The translations under genes were made by a program, and so were the position numbers. Shown here one piece after another: positions 1-8,812 of a stretch of DNA of 64,000 nucleotides; positions within the stretch are counted from its first letter, which is position 1; each line of letters starts with the position of its first letter. The stretch covers positions 2,125,262-2,189,261 of the forward strand of contig NZ_JAGRRD010000001.1 in assembly GCF_018122735.1 (NCBI RefSeq), given 5' to 3'. The notes beneath the pieces were generated by a model. It was given only the letters and a program-made list of their open reading frames with translations. It was not told where the DNA came from and did no database searches. This DNA comes from Azoarcus sp. L1K30. Lineage in GTDB: Bacteria; Pseudomonadota; Gammaproteobacteria; Burkholderiales; Rhodocyclaceae.

Positions 1-1843
1 GCGTCTGCATCGCGAGGCCAAAGAAGCTCAGGCGGTTGCGACCATCCGACTTCGCGTGATACATCGCCAGGTCGGCCCGTTTGAAGAGTTCGTCGGTGCC
101 AGTATCGTGTCCGGCGAACAAGGTTGCGCCGATGCTGGCGGCACTTACGGCCTGGTTGCCGCCGAGTCCGTAGGGCTGATTGAGGGACTCGAGAATCTTG
201 GCACCGATCGCCTTCGTCTGCGCCGTGGCTTCGTCCTCCTGCGCGCTCAGCCCCTCGACGATAACGACGAACTCGTCCCCCCCCAGACGCGCCACGGTGT
301 CGCCCTCGCGCACCGCGGCCAGCAGACGGCTGGCAACTTCCTTCAACAGGAGATCGCCGAGGTCATGCCCCAGTGTGTCGTTGAGTGTCTTGAAGTTGTC
401 CAGATCCAGAAACAGCAGGGCACCACGCTGACCGCTGCGGGTGCTGTGGGTCAGCGCACGCTGCAGCCGATCGCCGAGCAGACGACGGTTTGGCAGACCG
501 GTGAGCGGATCGAAGAATGCCAGCGTATTGATGCGGTCCTCGGCATCCTTGAGCTCCCTGACCTGGGCATTGAGGCGCTCGGCATGGTCGCGCAAGGCCA
601 TCTGATTGCGTTGCAGCATCTCGCGCATGCTCTCCTGCGCCTGCGCCAATTGCGCAATCTCCGCGATCGGGCTGGATATCGGCGCCGACGCATTGAAGTC
701 CAGCGCGCCGATCCGCTTGCTCGATTCAGCCAGTGTTTCCAGCGGTTCCGCGATATTACGTGCCTGGGCATGGGCAACGATCGCCGCCGTCGCCAGCACC
801 AGCACAAGGCCACCGCCAAGCGCAAGCGCCAACGTCGACCATCGCGGGGCGAAGTCCGAAGCGGGCGCGAAGACCAGCACCCACAACGACTGCGCCCCCA
901 GCGCGTAAGGCTGCGCGCTGAGCAGCCAGCGCTCATCGCCGGAAACGAACCTGCGCACACGAAACGGTTTGCCATCTGCATGGGACCATTCCGCCACCGC
1001 GGCGGAGACCACATCGACACCGAGCGTATCCGCCGGCTGCAGCACCCGCTTGAACCACGCAGCCGCGCTCAAACCTTCGGGACGATTCGGCAGGCCGAGG
1101 ACGAGACCATCGTCGGTAACGATCAGCGCCATGCCGTGTTCGCCCACCCGTGCGCCGATCGTGGTCAACGACAGGTCGCGCAACATCAGGTCGAAGCCGA
1201 TGACGAAGTCACTGCCGTCGCTCAACATATTGCGCAGTGAAACCGTGATGCCAGGATCGCCCGTGGTGAAGAAGGTATAGGGTCGCGTCCAGTGCACCGA
1301 GCCGGGTGACGCGCCCGACACTGCGCCGACGAACCAGGGTCGCGAGCGAGGATCATAGTCCACACGCTCCCATCTGCTGGTAGCGCCGCCATCGGCCGAA
1401 ATATCGACAAAGTGCTGCAGTGTCCCCCGGTTCGGGATATCTGTCAGGCGGTTGCGCCACCCTCCGTCCGGTCGCTGCAGCAGCATCCATCCCTGACCGC
1501 TCGAGGTGCCCGCAACGATCGAGGTGACGTAGGGCGATGCAGACAGCAAGGGCATGAAATAACGATTGAACGGTGCGGGGTCATCAACGTCCGGCGCCCT
1601 GCCGCCAAACCAGCCTGCGCTGATTTCCAGCAATCGCTCCTGCGGCTCGAACGTCTGCCGCAAGCGGGCTTCCACGCGTTCGGTTGCAAGCTGGAATTCG
1701 CTTGCGGCGACCCGCTCGAGCACGGGCAACAAGCCAAGCGCGATAAAACCAAGCGTGACGACGAGCGAACTGACGCCGACAAGCAGCAGCGCCCGCACCA
1801 ATATGGTTTTGCGCAATGAAACGGCAAGGCGTCTGGAATCCAC
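1..1843 (-). CDS. Membrane diguanylate cyclase (cache-TM-GGDEF), C-terminus cut by window edge
   Basis: Probable cyclic-di-GMP synthase. 614 residues are present and the C-terminus lies off the left edge. The N-terminus has a membrane segment (about residues 12-34), then a roughly 290-residue periplasmic region resembling a dCache sensor, then a second membrane segment (about 333-355) and a GGDEF domain. The GGDEF motif sits at residues 521-525 (plus positions 269-283), with an intact inhibitory-site RxxD (REGD, 512-515) five residues before it. Start: the GTG at 1843, preceded by GGAGA, because no in-frame ATG precedes the first membrane segment. It begins 41 bases after the hybrid kinase stop, so the two are likely co-transcribed. 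The visible tail (FFGLAMQT) resembles the linker that often leads into an EAL domain, so a GGDEF-EAL protein is possible but not visible. The GGDEF codons contain a run of eight C. Confidence 0.85.
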   Translation of the reverse strand, partial: MDSRRLAVSLRKTILVRALLLVGVSSLVVTLGFIALGLLPVLERVAASEFQLATERVEARLRQTFEPQERLLEISAGWFGGRAPDVDDPAPFNRYFMPLLSASPYVTSIVAGTSSGQGWMLLQRPDGGWRNRLTDIPNRGTLQHFVDISADGGATSRWERVDYDPRSRPWFVGAVSGASPGSVHWTRPYTFFTTGDPGITVSLRNMLSDGSDFVIGFDLMLRDLSLTTIGARVGEHGMALIVTDDGLVLGLPNRPEGLSAAAWFKRVLQPADTLGVDVVSAAVAEWSHADGKPFRVRRFVSGDERWLLSAQPYALGAQSLWVLVFAPASDFAPRWSTLALALGGGLVLVLATAAIVAHAQARNIAEPLETLAESSKRIGALDFNASAPISSPIAEIAQLAQAQESMREMLQRNQMALRDHAERLNAQVRELKDAEDRINTLAFFDPLTGLPNRRLLGDRLQRALTHSTRSGQRGALLFLDLDNFKTLNDTLGHDLGDLLLKEVASRLLAAVREGDTVARLGGDEFVVIVEGLSAQEDEATAQTKAIGAKILESLNQPYGLGGNQAVSAASIGATLFAGHDTGTDELFKRADLAMYHAKSDGRNRLSFFGLAMQT

Positions 1844-1884
1844 GTCAGCCAGATCTCCGAACAGTCATTCGCATGCCCTGCACC

Positions 1885-4398
1885 TTACCCCGTTCCCTCA
1901 TCGACCACACCTGCGGGCATGTGCTGCAGCAACAAGGCCAGCGCCTCGGCATAGCGGAAGGCGCGCATGTGGCGTTCGAAGCGCGCGTAGTCGGTACCGA
2001 GTACGGAGACGAACAATGGCCGTTCCGTTTCAAGCAACTGGCTGGCGCGCATGTTGGCCGCGCCGAGCAGGCTCCGCATCTCGACCAGTGCCGCATTGCC
2101 GGCATCGGCAGCGGCGACATCGAACAAGGCGGGTGCCGACGGCTGAACGAGTCCCGGGCAAACGTCGCCGGCTTCGGGAAGCCAGCGCAGCAGGGTCGCA
2201 AACAGGACGTCAGGATCGACCGGCTTCGCGATGAAATCGTCCATTCCGGCAGCGAAGCAGGCGCGCTTGTCCGCTTCGAAGACGAATGCGGTCAAGGCAA
2301 GGATGGGGACATGGCGATCGAACACCTGTTCGCGAAGGACGCGGGTTGCGTCGAACCCGTTCATGTCGGCCATGTGGATGTCCATCAGGACCAGATCGTA
2401 GTTCGCGTGGCGGCACCGCTCGACCACCTCGAGTCCGCTGCCCACGGCATCGACCCGGATACCCGCACCCGCGAGCACGTCGAGCGTGACCGCGCGGCTC
2501 ACGGCGTCATCGTCGCACAGCAACACGTAGGTGCCGCCCTGACGGGCGCGCAACTGTATCGCCGCTGAACGGCTCTTGGCGGTCGGAACCGCAGGCGATT
2601 GCGAACCACGTCCGAACAGCGCGGTGAACCAGAAGGCGCTGCCGCGTCCAGGTTCGCTGTCGGCACCGGCCTCGCCCCCCATGAGCTGCGCAAGGCTGCG
2701 CGTGATGGCCAGTCCGAGACCCGACCCGCCATAGCGTCGCGAGGTGGACGCGTCAACCTGCTCGAAGGCCTCGAACAACCGCGGCAATGTATCGGCAGGG
2801 ACACCAACCCCGGTATCCCTGACCTCGAACCTGAGCAAGAGTGCATTGCCGCGATCCTCCACCACCTCAGCACGGATCACGACCGACCCATAATCGGTGA
2901 ATTTGACCGCGTTCGACACGTAGTTGAGCAGCGCCTGGCGCAGGCGAAGCTCGTCGCCACGCAGCTGCAGGTCTGTCAATGCAGGATCCGCGTACAGGCG
3001 AATCCTCTTGCTTCGGGCCTGCTCGGCGACGAGCGACATGACATGTTCGAAGACGCCGCTCAGCTTGAACGCCACATCCTCGAGCTGAAGCTGCCCCGAT
3101 TCGACCTTTGACAGGTCGAGGATATTGTTGATGATGCGCAACAGGTGATTCGCGGCGTTGTCGATGCGGCTGAGCCGCTCGACCTGGTGCGGAGCCGGGC
3201 GATCTTCGCGCAGCAGATGAATAAGGCCGATCACGGCATTCATCGGCGTGCGGATCTCGTGGCTCATGTTGGCGAGAAAGTCGCTCTTGGCCCTGTTCGC
3301 CGCCTCTGCACGCGCCGTGGCCGCACTCAGCTCACGGGTGCGGCTGGCCACGAGAACTTCCAGATCCCGGCGATATTGGTCCAGCTCCGCGGCAAGACGC
3401 TTCTTTTCAGTAATATCTTCCTGGATGGAGAGGTAGTTCGATATCCGACCATCCATCTGCCGAATCGGCACCACCTTAGCCGATACAACGTAGGTGCTGC
3501 CATCTGCGCGCTGATTGACGAACTCGCCGTTCCAGATCTGCCCGGCCCGGAGCGAATCCCACAATCCATCGAACACCTCGGGCGCAGTGTATTCCCTGCC
3601 CAGGGCACTCGCGGACTTTCCCTGCATGTCTGCCTGTTGGTAACCACTGTGAGCGGAAAACGCGCTATTGACGTATTCGACCCTGCCGTCGAGATCAGTG
3701 ATGACGATGGCTTCGGGGCTCTGTTCGACCGCCAGTGACAATTTGCGAAGCTCATACTCCGCCGCCTTCATCGCCGTGATGTCGCGCGAGATGCCGAATA
3801 TCCCGATCACCTTGCCGTCAGCGCCGCGCAAGGGCCCCTTGGTAGCAAGAAAGGTAAATTCGCCAGCAATCGAATGCACGGACTCTTCAAACGTGATCAC
3901 TTCGCCACGATCGATCACGAGGCGGTCGTTCTCCATGATGCGGGTGGCCTGCTCGGGACCGAGCACCGTCGTGTCGTCCCGGCCCAGGACTTCGTCGCTC
4001 GACCAACCGGTATATCCGGACGCTGCACGGTTGAACAGCAGATAACGTCCGCGGTCGTCCTTGGCGAAGATGGCGTCGCTCGAACCCTCGGCAATCGCAT
4101 CGAGCAGGCTCAAGGCATGCAGCTTGTCCGACTGCTCTTCGAGCCGACGACGGTCAGCTTCCGTGATCCGTCGCAACATGTCATGGACGACGCCATAGAG
4201 CAGGCCGGATGTCACGAGCACGAAGAACCAGCCCTTGAAGGTCTGCAACCAAGCACTGTCGCCACCTGGCAACAGGCTCAAGGCTCGATCGGACAGGACG
4301 ATCCACAGACAGGCGAACACGGCATAGGGCAGCACCACGCGCCAGACTGCACGCCGGATTCGTTTCGCATCGGTCGACGCGTGTGCGTCAAGCCCCAT
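1885..4398 (-). CDS. PAS-PAS hybrid sensor histidine kinase with receiver domain
   Basis: Membrane-anchored hybrid histidine kinase of 837 residues. Two hydrophobic segments lie near residues 21-36 and 55-72. They are followed by PAS domains at about 100-212 and 220-333, a short coiled linker, a HisKA domain with phospho-acceptor His380 in the motif SHEIRTP, and an HATPase domain with N-box Asn496, DTGVGV at 528-533 and GGSGLGL at 557-563. A receiver domain at about 624-735 has the acidic cluster DDD at 629-631, acceptor Asp673 and Lys725. The last 90 residues are helical and lack an HPt histidine. The gene lies 32 bases after an HD-GYP response regulator and before a GGDEF protein. This suggests the kinase controls c-di-GMP turnover, which is an inference from position. 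The stimulus is unknown. Confidence 0.93.
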   Translation of the reverse strand: MGLDAHASTDAKRIRRAVWRVVLPYAVFACLWIVLSDRALSLLPGGDSAWLQTFKGWFFVLVTSGLLYGVVHDMLRRITEADRRRLEEQSDKLHALSLLDAIAEGSSDAIFAKDDRGRYLLFNRAASGYTGWSSDEVLGRDDTTVLGPEQATRIMENDRLVIDRGEVITFEESVHSIAGEFTFLATKGPLRGADGKVIGIFGISRDITAMKAAEYELRKLSLAVEQSPEAIVITDLDGRVEYVNSAFSAHSGYQQADMQGKSASALGREYTAPEVFDGLWDSLRAGQIWNGEFVNQRADGSTYVVSAKVVPIRQMDGRISNYLSIQEDITEKKRLAAELDQYRRDLEVLVASRTRELSAATARAEAANRAKSDFLANMSHEIRTPMNAVIGLIHLLREDRPAPHQVERLSRIDNAANHLLRIINNILDLSKVESGQLQLEDVAFKLSGVFEHVMSLVAEQARSKRIRLYADPALTDLQLRGDELRLRQALLNYVSNAVKFTDYGSVVIRAEVVEDRGNALLLRFEVRDTGVGVPADTLPRLFEAFEQVDASTSRRYGGSGLGLAITRSLAQLMGGEAGADSEPGRGSAFWFTALFGRGSQSPAVPTAKSRSAAIQLRARQGGTYVLLCDDDAVSRAVTLDVLAGAGIRVDAVGSGLEVVERCRHANYDLVLMDIHMADMNGFDATRVLREQVFDRHVPILALTAFVFEADKRACFAAGMDDFIAKPVDPDVLFATLLRWLPEAGDVCPGLVQPSAPALFDVAAADAGNAALVEMRSLLGAANMRASQLLETERPLFVSVLGTDYARFERHMRAFRYAEALALLLQHMPAGVVDEGTG

Positions 4399-4430
4399 TT
4401 TCTTCGCCTTCTGCTCCCCCGCTCACCCGG

Positions 4431-5549
4431 TCACGCCCCGTCTCGATAGGTGTTTGCAATCGCGACAAACTCGTCGAATCCGTTTACGAAGGCGTCGACC
4501 ACGGCGGGATCGAAATGCTTCGCCCTGCCTGCCTCGATCAAGCCTCGCGCCTGTTCGAAGCTCATCGCGGCCTTGTAGGTGCGGCGGGAGATCAGCGCAT
4601 CGAATACGTCCGCGATGGCCATCAGTCGGGCGGAGACCGGTATGTCCCGACCACCAAGCCCGTCCGGGTAGCCCGTCCCATCCCAGCGCTCGTGGTGCCA
4701 GCGCGCAATTTCCTTGGCGAGGGCAAGAAACGGTACGGGTTGGTCGATATCGCGCTCGGCCAGTTCGATGGCCTCGGCACCGAGTCGCGCGTGCGTCTTC
4801 ATCACGGCCCATTCCGCGGCATCCAATGGCCCTGGCTTGAGCAGGATATTATCCGGAATGCCGACCTTGCCGATGTCGTGTAGCGGCGCCGAGCGCACCA
4901 GCAACTCGACGTAGAGATCATCGCGCAACGGCGAGAAATCCGGGTGCCTCTGCAGCCGCATCGCCAGGGCACGCACATAGGCCTGCGTGCGCAGGATGTG
5001 GTTACCGGTCTCCGGGTCACGAGTTTCCGCCAAGTGTGCCAAGGCGCGAATCGTTACCAGCTCGGTACGATCGTTGTCAGCCATTCTGCGTGCGACTTCG
5101 GCTTCGAGTGCGCGGTTCTGGTCGCGCAGTACATTGCGGGCACGAATGACATCCATCTGGTTGCCGACACGGCTCAGTACGATGGCCGGGCGGATGGGCT
5201 TCGAGATGTAGTCAGTGGCCCCCAACTCGAGCCCGCGCGCTTCTTCTGCCGGATCATCGAGTGCGGTCAGGAAGATCACCGGCGTGTCGCGCGTGCTGGC
5301 TTGCTGACGCAAGCGCGACAGCACCTCGTAGCCATCGATGTCGGGCATCATTACGTCGAGCAGGATGAGATCGGGTGGCGGCTGCTGCGCAGCGATCTCG
5401 AGCGCACGCGCGCCCGACGGGGCGGCAAGAACAGTGTACTTCGGTTGCAACAGGGCGCCTAACACCGCGAGATTGTCCGGCACATCGTCGACAATCAGGA
5501 TGGTGGCACCCGGTTCGCTGTCCGGGCTCTTGCATAAAGGATCGTTCAT
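4431..5549 (-). CDS. Response regulator with HD-GYP phosphodiesterase output
   Basis: Two-component response regulator that probably hydrolyses cyclic-di-GMP; 372 residues. The N-terminal receiver has the acidic pair Asp21-Asp22, acceptor Asp65 in LILLDVMMP and Lys117. A helical linker at about 130-165 leads into an HD-GYP domain with the HD pair at 224-225, HHE at 285-287 and GYP at 293-295 inside GTGYPDGL. All the hallmark metal and signature residues are present, so activity is expected. This architecture is the RpfG-like class. It is the first gene of the minus-strand trio, 32 bases ahead of the hybrid kinase that is its obvious candidate partner. The 127-base gap upstream to the LysR gene holds no evident hairpin or promoter. 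Confidence 0.93.
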   Translation of the reverse strand: MNDPLCKSPDSEPGATILIVDDVPDNLAVLGALLQPKYTVLAAPSGARALEIAAQQPPPDLILLDVMMPDIDGYEVLSRLRQQASTRDTPVIFLTALDDPAEEARGLELGATDYISKPIRPAIVLSRVGNQMDVIRARNVLRDQNRALEAEVARRMADNDRTELVTIRALAHLAETRDPETGNHILRTQAYVRALAMRLQRHPDFSPLRDDLYVELLVRSAPLHDIGKVGIPDNILLKPGPLDAAEWAVMKTHARLGAEAIELAERDIDQPVPFLALAKEIARWHHERWDGTGYPDGLGGRDIPVSARLMAIADVFDALISRRTYKAAMSFEQARGLIEAGRAKHFDPAVVDAFVNGFDEFVAIANTYRDGA

Positions 5550-5676
5550 CTGTTCTTGTCCGCGGATCTCGGTCGGTGGCGGTCAGGCGTGGCGGCCACT
5601 CAAGACTCTATCATCAAGACGTGCGCGAAAAACCCGCCTGTTGCGAGGGAAACACCACCTTGACGCACGCACCCGA

Positions 5677-6573
5677 CTAGGCCCACGCGGTTCTGTCGAG
5701 CGCCTCGGCCAGATAATCCACCAGCACCCGGACCTTGACCGAGAGATGCTTGCGTGATGGATATACCGCATACACGTCGATCTGCGCCGGTGTGCACTGC
5801 GGCAAAACCTGCACCAGACGACCGGCGGCCAGATCACCGCCGACAATGAAGTCCGGCTGGAGGATCAAGCCTTGATGCGCCAGCGCCAGGGCAAGGCAGG
5901 TGTCGCCGTTGTTGCTGCGCACATGTGGCCGGGTCTGCACCTCTCGCACACCGTCTTCCGTGGTGAAACGCCACACATCGCCCCACGCCGCATAGGTGTA
6001 GGCAATGACCTGATGACGCGCAATATCCTCGACCGCGGCGGGATGGCCGTACCGGGCCAGATACTCGGGGCTGGCACAAAGCAGGATGCGTGTCGATGCG
6101 AGGCGCCGGTGCACCAGCGTCGAATCCTGCAGCCGACTGATGCGGATGACGACATCGAATCCCTCTTCGACCACGTCGACCAGACGGTCGCTCAGCGTGA
6201 TGTCTAGCTCGACATCCGGATACTCGGTCATGAAGCCACCCCAAAGCGGCGCCAATTGCAGGATGCCGAAAGAAAACGGCGCATTGATGCGCAGCCGTCC
6301 GACCGGGTTGCCGCTCACAACCCCGACAACCTGCTCGGCCTCGTCCACATCCCCCAGGATCTGCTTGCAGTGCCCGTAGAAGGCGCGACCCGCCTCGGTC
6401 AGGGACAGGCGCCGCGTGGTGCGCTGGAGCAGGCGCGCGCCTAGCCGGGTTTCGAGCTCCATCACGCTGCGCGATACCGCGGCCTTCGACAGGCGCAGTT
6501 CGTCCCCGGCGGCGACAAAGCTACCGGCCTCCACAACAGCAACAAAGCAGCTCATCTCTCGAAATCGGTCCAT
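5677..6573 (-). CDS. LysR-family transcriptional regulator
   Basis: LysR-type regulator of 298 residues, the usual length. The N-terminal winged helix-turn-helix spans about residues 1-60 (FVAVVEAGSFVAAGDELRLS, then SRSVMELETRLGARLLQRTT). The remainder is the periplasmic-binding-protein-like effector domain. The ATG at 6573 opens directly on the HTH as in family members. It is divergent from a DODA-type dioxygenase gene with a 123-base AT-rich intergenic region, the standard layout for a LysR protein controlling its neighbour and itself. That target is inferred from position only. The effector is unknown. The sequence resembles the large proteobacterial group that pairs with small oxidoreductases. 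Confidence 0.93.
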   Translation of the reverse strand: MDRFREMSCFVAVVEAGSFVAAGDELRLSKAAVSRSVMELETRLGARLLQRTTRRLSLTEAGRAFYGHCKQILGDVDEAEQVVGVVSGNPVGRLRINAPFSFGILQLAPLWGGFMTEYPDVELDITLSDRLVDVVEEGFDVVIRISRLQDSTLVHRRLASTRILLCASPEYLARYGHPAAVEDIARHQVIAYTYAAWGDVWRFTTEDGVREVQTRPHVRSNNGDTCLALALAHQGLILQPDFIVGGDLAAGRLVQVLPQCTPAQIDVYAVYPSRKHLSVKVRVLVDYLAEALDRTAWA

Positions 6574-6696
6574 GACGCAAATTGTCTCGAATTTCGCAAC
6601 AGTAAATCAACCGTAAACGCATTTATCGATTTTCACGTCAACAATACACTGCTGTCACTGCCTGTCCTGTCACGTTGTGACCGTGAGGAGCCCTTG

Positions 6697-7518
6697 ATGT
6701 CGCTGCCTACCCTTTTCATTTCACACGGCTCGCCGATGTTCGCCCTTGAACCGGGCGTGCTCGGTCCCCGCCTCGGCGCACTGGGGCGCGCCCTGCCACG
6801 TCCGCGGGCAGTGGTTGTCATGTCGCCGCACTGGATGACCCGCGGCCTGCGCGTACTCAATGGCGTCGAACTGGAAACGATCCACGATTTTGGCGGTTTT
6901 CCGCGCGAACTGTATGCGTTGCGGTATCCGGCGCCAGCCGCACCGGAGGTGGCCGCGGAGATCATCACAGTGCTCGCCCACCGTGGCATCGAAGCGACCG
7001 CCGACCCCATTCGAGGCCGCGACCACGGTGCCTGGGTTCCCCTGATGCATCTGTATCCCGATGCCGACATCCCAGTGATCCAGCTATCGCAACCCGCCGT
7101 ACCCGCGCCACTGGCGCTGCTCGAACTGGGGCAGGCCCTGCACACCCTGCGCGAGCGGAACATCCTGTTCATCGCCTCCGGCAGCCTCACCCACAACCTG
7201 CACGACTTTCGCGCAGAACCGGATGCCGATCGCAGCGTCGAAAACTATGCATCGACCTTTGCGGAATGGGTGTGGGGCCGAATTCATGACGGCGCGCTCG
7301 GCGACCTGCTGGACTACCGCACACGGGCTCCGTTTGCTGCACGTGCGCATCCGACGGACGAACACCTCCTGCCCCTCTTCGCGGCAATCGGCGCAGCCGG
7401 GCCCGACTGGGTGCATAGCCGGCGCATCCAGGGCGGGCTCACACACGGCGTACTGTCGATGGATGCCTTCATGTTCGGCCTTGCCCAGGACATGCCACTG
7501 GCCGACGTATTCGATTGA
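6697..7518 (+). CDS. DODA-type extradiol ring-cleavage dioxygenase (YgiD-like)
   Basis: Cytoplasmic aromatic-ring-opening dioxygenase of the LigB / 4,5-DOPA dioxygenase family; 273 residues. Family metal-ligand positions are visible: His10 (SHGSP), His45 (SPHWM), and further conserved histidines at 63 (IHDFGGFP), 110 (RDHGAW) and 166 (SLTHNL). The ATG at 6697 is chosen over the TTG one codon earlier because GAGGAG lies at the right distance. The true substrate is not known; bacterial members cleave catechol-like compounds. The gene is divergent from a LysR regulator and 35 bases ahead of a cytochrome b561 gene, so the three may form one response unit. There is no sign of ortholog loss or truncation. 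Confidence 0.9.
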   Translation: MSLPTLFISHGSPMFALEPGVLGPRLGALGRALPRPRAVVVMSPHWMTRGLRVLNGVELETIHDFGGFPRELYALRYPAPAAPEVAAEIITVLAHRGIEATADPIRGRDHGAWVPLMHLYPDADIPVIQLSQPAVPAPLALLELGQALHTLRERNILFIASGSLTHNLHDFRAEPDADRSVENYASTFAEWVWGRIHDGALGDLLDYRTRAPFAARAHPTDEHLLPLFAAIGAAGPDWVHSRRIQGGLTHGVLSMDAFMFGLAQDMPLADVFD

Positions 7519-7553
7519 ACCTCGACCCCGACATACCGAAAGACCACAGACCA

Positions 7554-8114
7554 ATGAAAGCTGACACCATGCCTTCCACCTACACTCGCACCGCAATTGC
7601 CCTGCACTGGCTCGTGGCGCTCGGGCTGACCGGCGCCTTTGCGCTCGGGCTGTACATGCACGAACTCCCCCTCTCACCGTTCAAGCTCAAGCTCTATTCA
7701 TGGCACAAATGGGCGGGCATCAGCCTGTTCATGCTGATTCTGGTCCGTCTCGCCTGGCGCATCACACACCCTGCACCGTCACTGCCGCAGCACATGCCTG
7801 CCCACGTGCGCGCACTTGCTCATACGACGCATGTTGCGCTTTACGTCCTGATGCTGGCGATTCCACTGAGCGGTTGGCTGATGAGTTCAGCCAAGGGCTT
7901 TCAGACAGTGTGGTTCGGCATCCTGCCCCTGCCAGACCTGGTGGCCAAAAATACGGAACTCGGCGACCTCCTGCAGGCGGTGCATGAAACGCTCAACCTG
8001 ACGCTCGCAGCCCTGATCCTCGGCCACATTGCAGCGGCGCTGAAACATCACTTCGTGGACCGCGACGACATCCTGCGCAGGATGCTCCCAGGCGGGCACG
8101 GCAACCCGCCCTGA
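7554..8114 (+). CDS. Cytochrome b561-family membrane protein
   Basis: Four-helix di-heme membrane cytochrome of the prokaryotic b561 (CybB / YceJ) family; 186 residues. Hydrophobic segments lie near residues 16-36, 52-70, 90-110 and 142-162. Candidate heme ligands are His18, His51, His144 and His158. The role in the family is electron transfer between quinol and periplasmic acceptors, including superoxide. Start: the ATG at 7554 gives the form listed. An ATG five codons later (7569) has a somewhat better GAAAG ahead of it and is equally possible. It is followed 64 bases later by two YceI genes, the same pairing as yceJ-yceI in enterobacteria, so a shared periplasmic function is likely. Confidence 0.9.
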   Translation: MKADTMPSTYTRTAIALHWLVALGLTGAFALGLYMHELPLSPFKLKLYSWHKWAGISLFMLILVRLAWRITHPAPSLPQHMPAHVRALAHTTHVALYVLMLAIPLSGWLMSSAKGFQTVWFGILPLPDLVAKNTELGDLLQAVHETLNLTLAALILGHIAAALKHHFVDRDDILRRMLPGGHGNPP

Positions 8115-8178
8115 TCAACACGAACGGCACGGATCCGAACGTCACGGATCATCAAATCGCAGCCCCGAAAGGACAAAC

Positions 8179-8769
8179 ATGAAAGAACATCAATTCATCC
8201 ATGCGTTACGCGGCGTGACCGCCGCGGCGCTGCTCGCGCTCGGCACCGTCGGCACAAGCAGCGCCGCCGAATACACCTCGATCGATCCGTCAACCAGCCG
8301 CGTGCTGTTCCAGTACACCCAGATGGGCGTAGGCATGGACGGCGCCTTCGACCGCTTCAGTGCGGCCATCAAGTTCGATCCTGCCCGCCTTGCCGACGCG
8401 CGCGCCGCGCTCGACATCCAGGTCGCGAGCATCGACACCGGTTCGGCCGAAGGCAACGACGAGGTCAAGACCAAGACCTGGTTCAATACCGCCGCGCATC
8501 CGGTCGCACACTTCGAATCGACCGAATTCAAGGCGCTTGGCGGCGATCGTTACGAAGTCGCGGGCACGCTCACGATCAAGGGCAAGACCCGTAAGGTCAC
8601 CGCGCCGTTTACCTTCAAACCCGACGGCAAGGCGGCCACCGTGCGTGGCGGCTTTGCGCTCAAGCGCAACGACTTCGCCATCGGTGAAGGCGAATGGGCC
8701 GATACCTCCATCGTCGCCAACGACATTCGCATCAATTTCGACTTACGCGCCCTGCAGGGCGAAAAGTAG
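8179..8769 (+). CDS. YceI-family periplasmic lipid-binding protein, copy 1
   Basis: Secreted beta-barrel protein of the YceI / lipocalin-like family; 196 residues. A signal peptide covers about residues 1-30, ending SSAA before EYTSIDPSTS. The mature part shows the family pattern: an SxVxF strand, KFDP, a DVxSIDTG-like segment (ASIDTGSAEGNDEVK), HP followed by F(E/K)S, and LTIKGKTRKVT. Homologues bind isoprenoid quinones or similar lipids in a tube-like cavity. It sits between cytochrome b561 and a second YceI gene 43 bases downstream, in one probable operon. AAAGGACAAAC upstream of the ATG is a reasonable ribosome site. It is only moderately similar to copy 2, so this is an older duplication rather than a recent tandem copy. 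Confidence 0.93.
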   Translation: MKEHQFIHALRGVTAAALLALGTVGTSSAAEYTSIDPSTSRVLFQYTQMGVGMDGAFDRFSAAIKFDPARLADARAALDIQVASIDTGSAEGNDEVKTKTWFNTAAHPVAHFESTEFKALGGDRYEVAGTLTIKGKTRKVTAPFTFKPDGKAATVRGGFALKRNDFAIGEGEWADTSIVANDIRINFDLRALQGEK

Positions 8770-8812
8770 ATCCACCCCCATCCATCCACTCCACGCAAGA
8801 CAGGACCACACC

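Noticed and set aside
56-1240. Long plus-strand open frame (394 codons)
   Set aside because: It is the reverse frame of the GGDEF gene; the minus strand shows clear cache, TM and GGDEF sequence while this translation has no recognisable family pattern.
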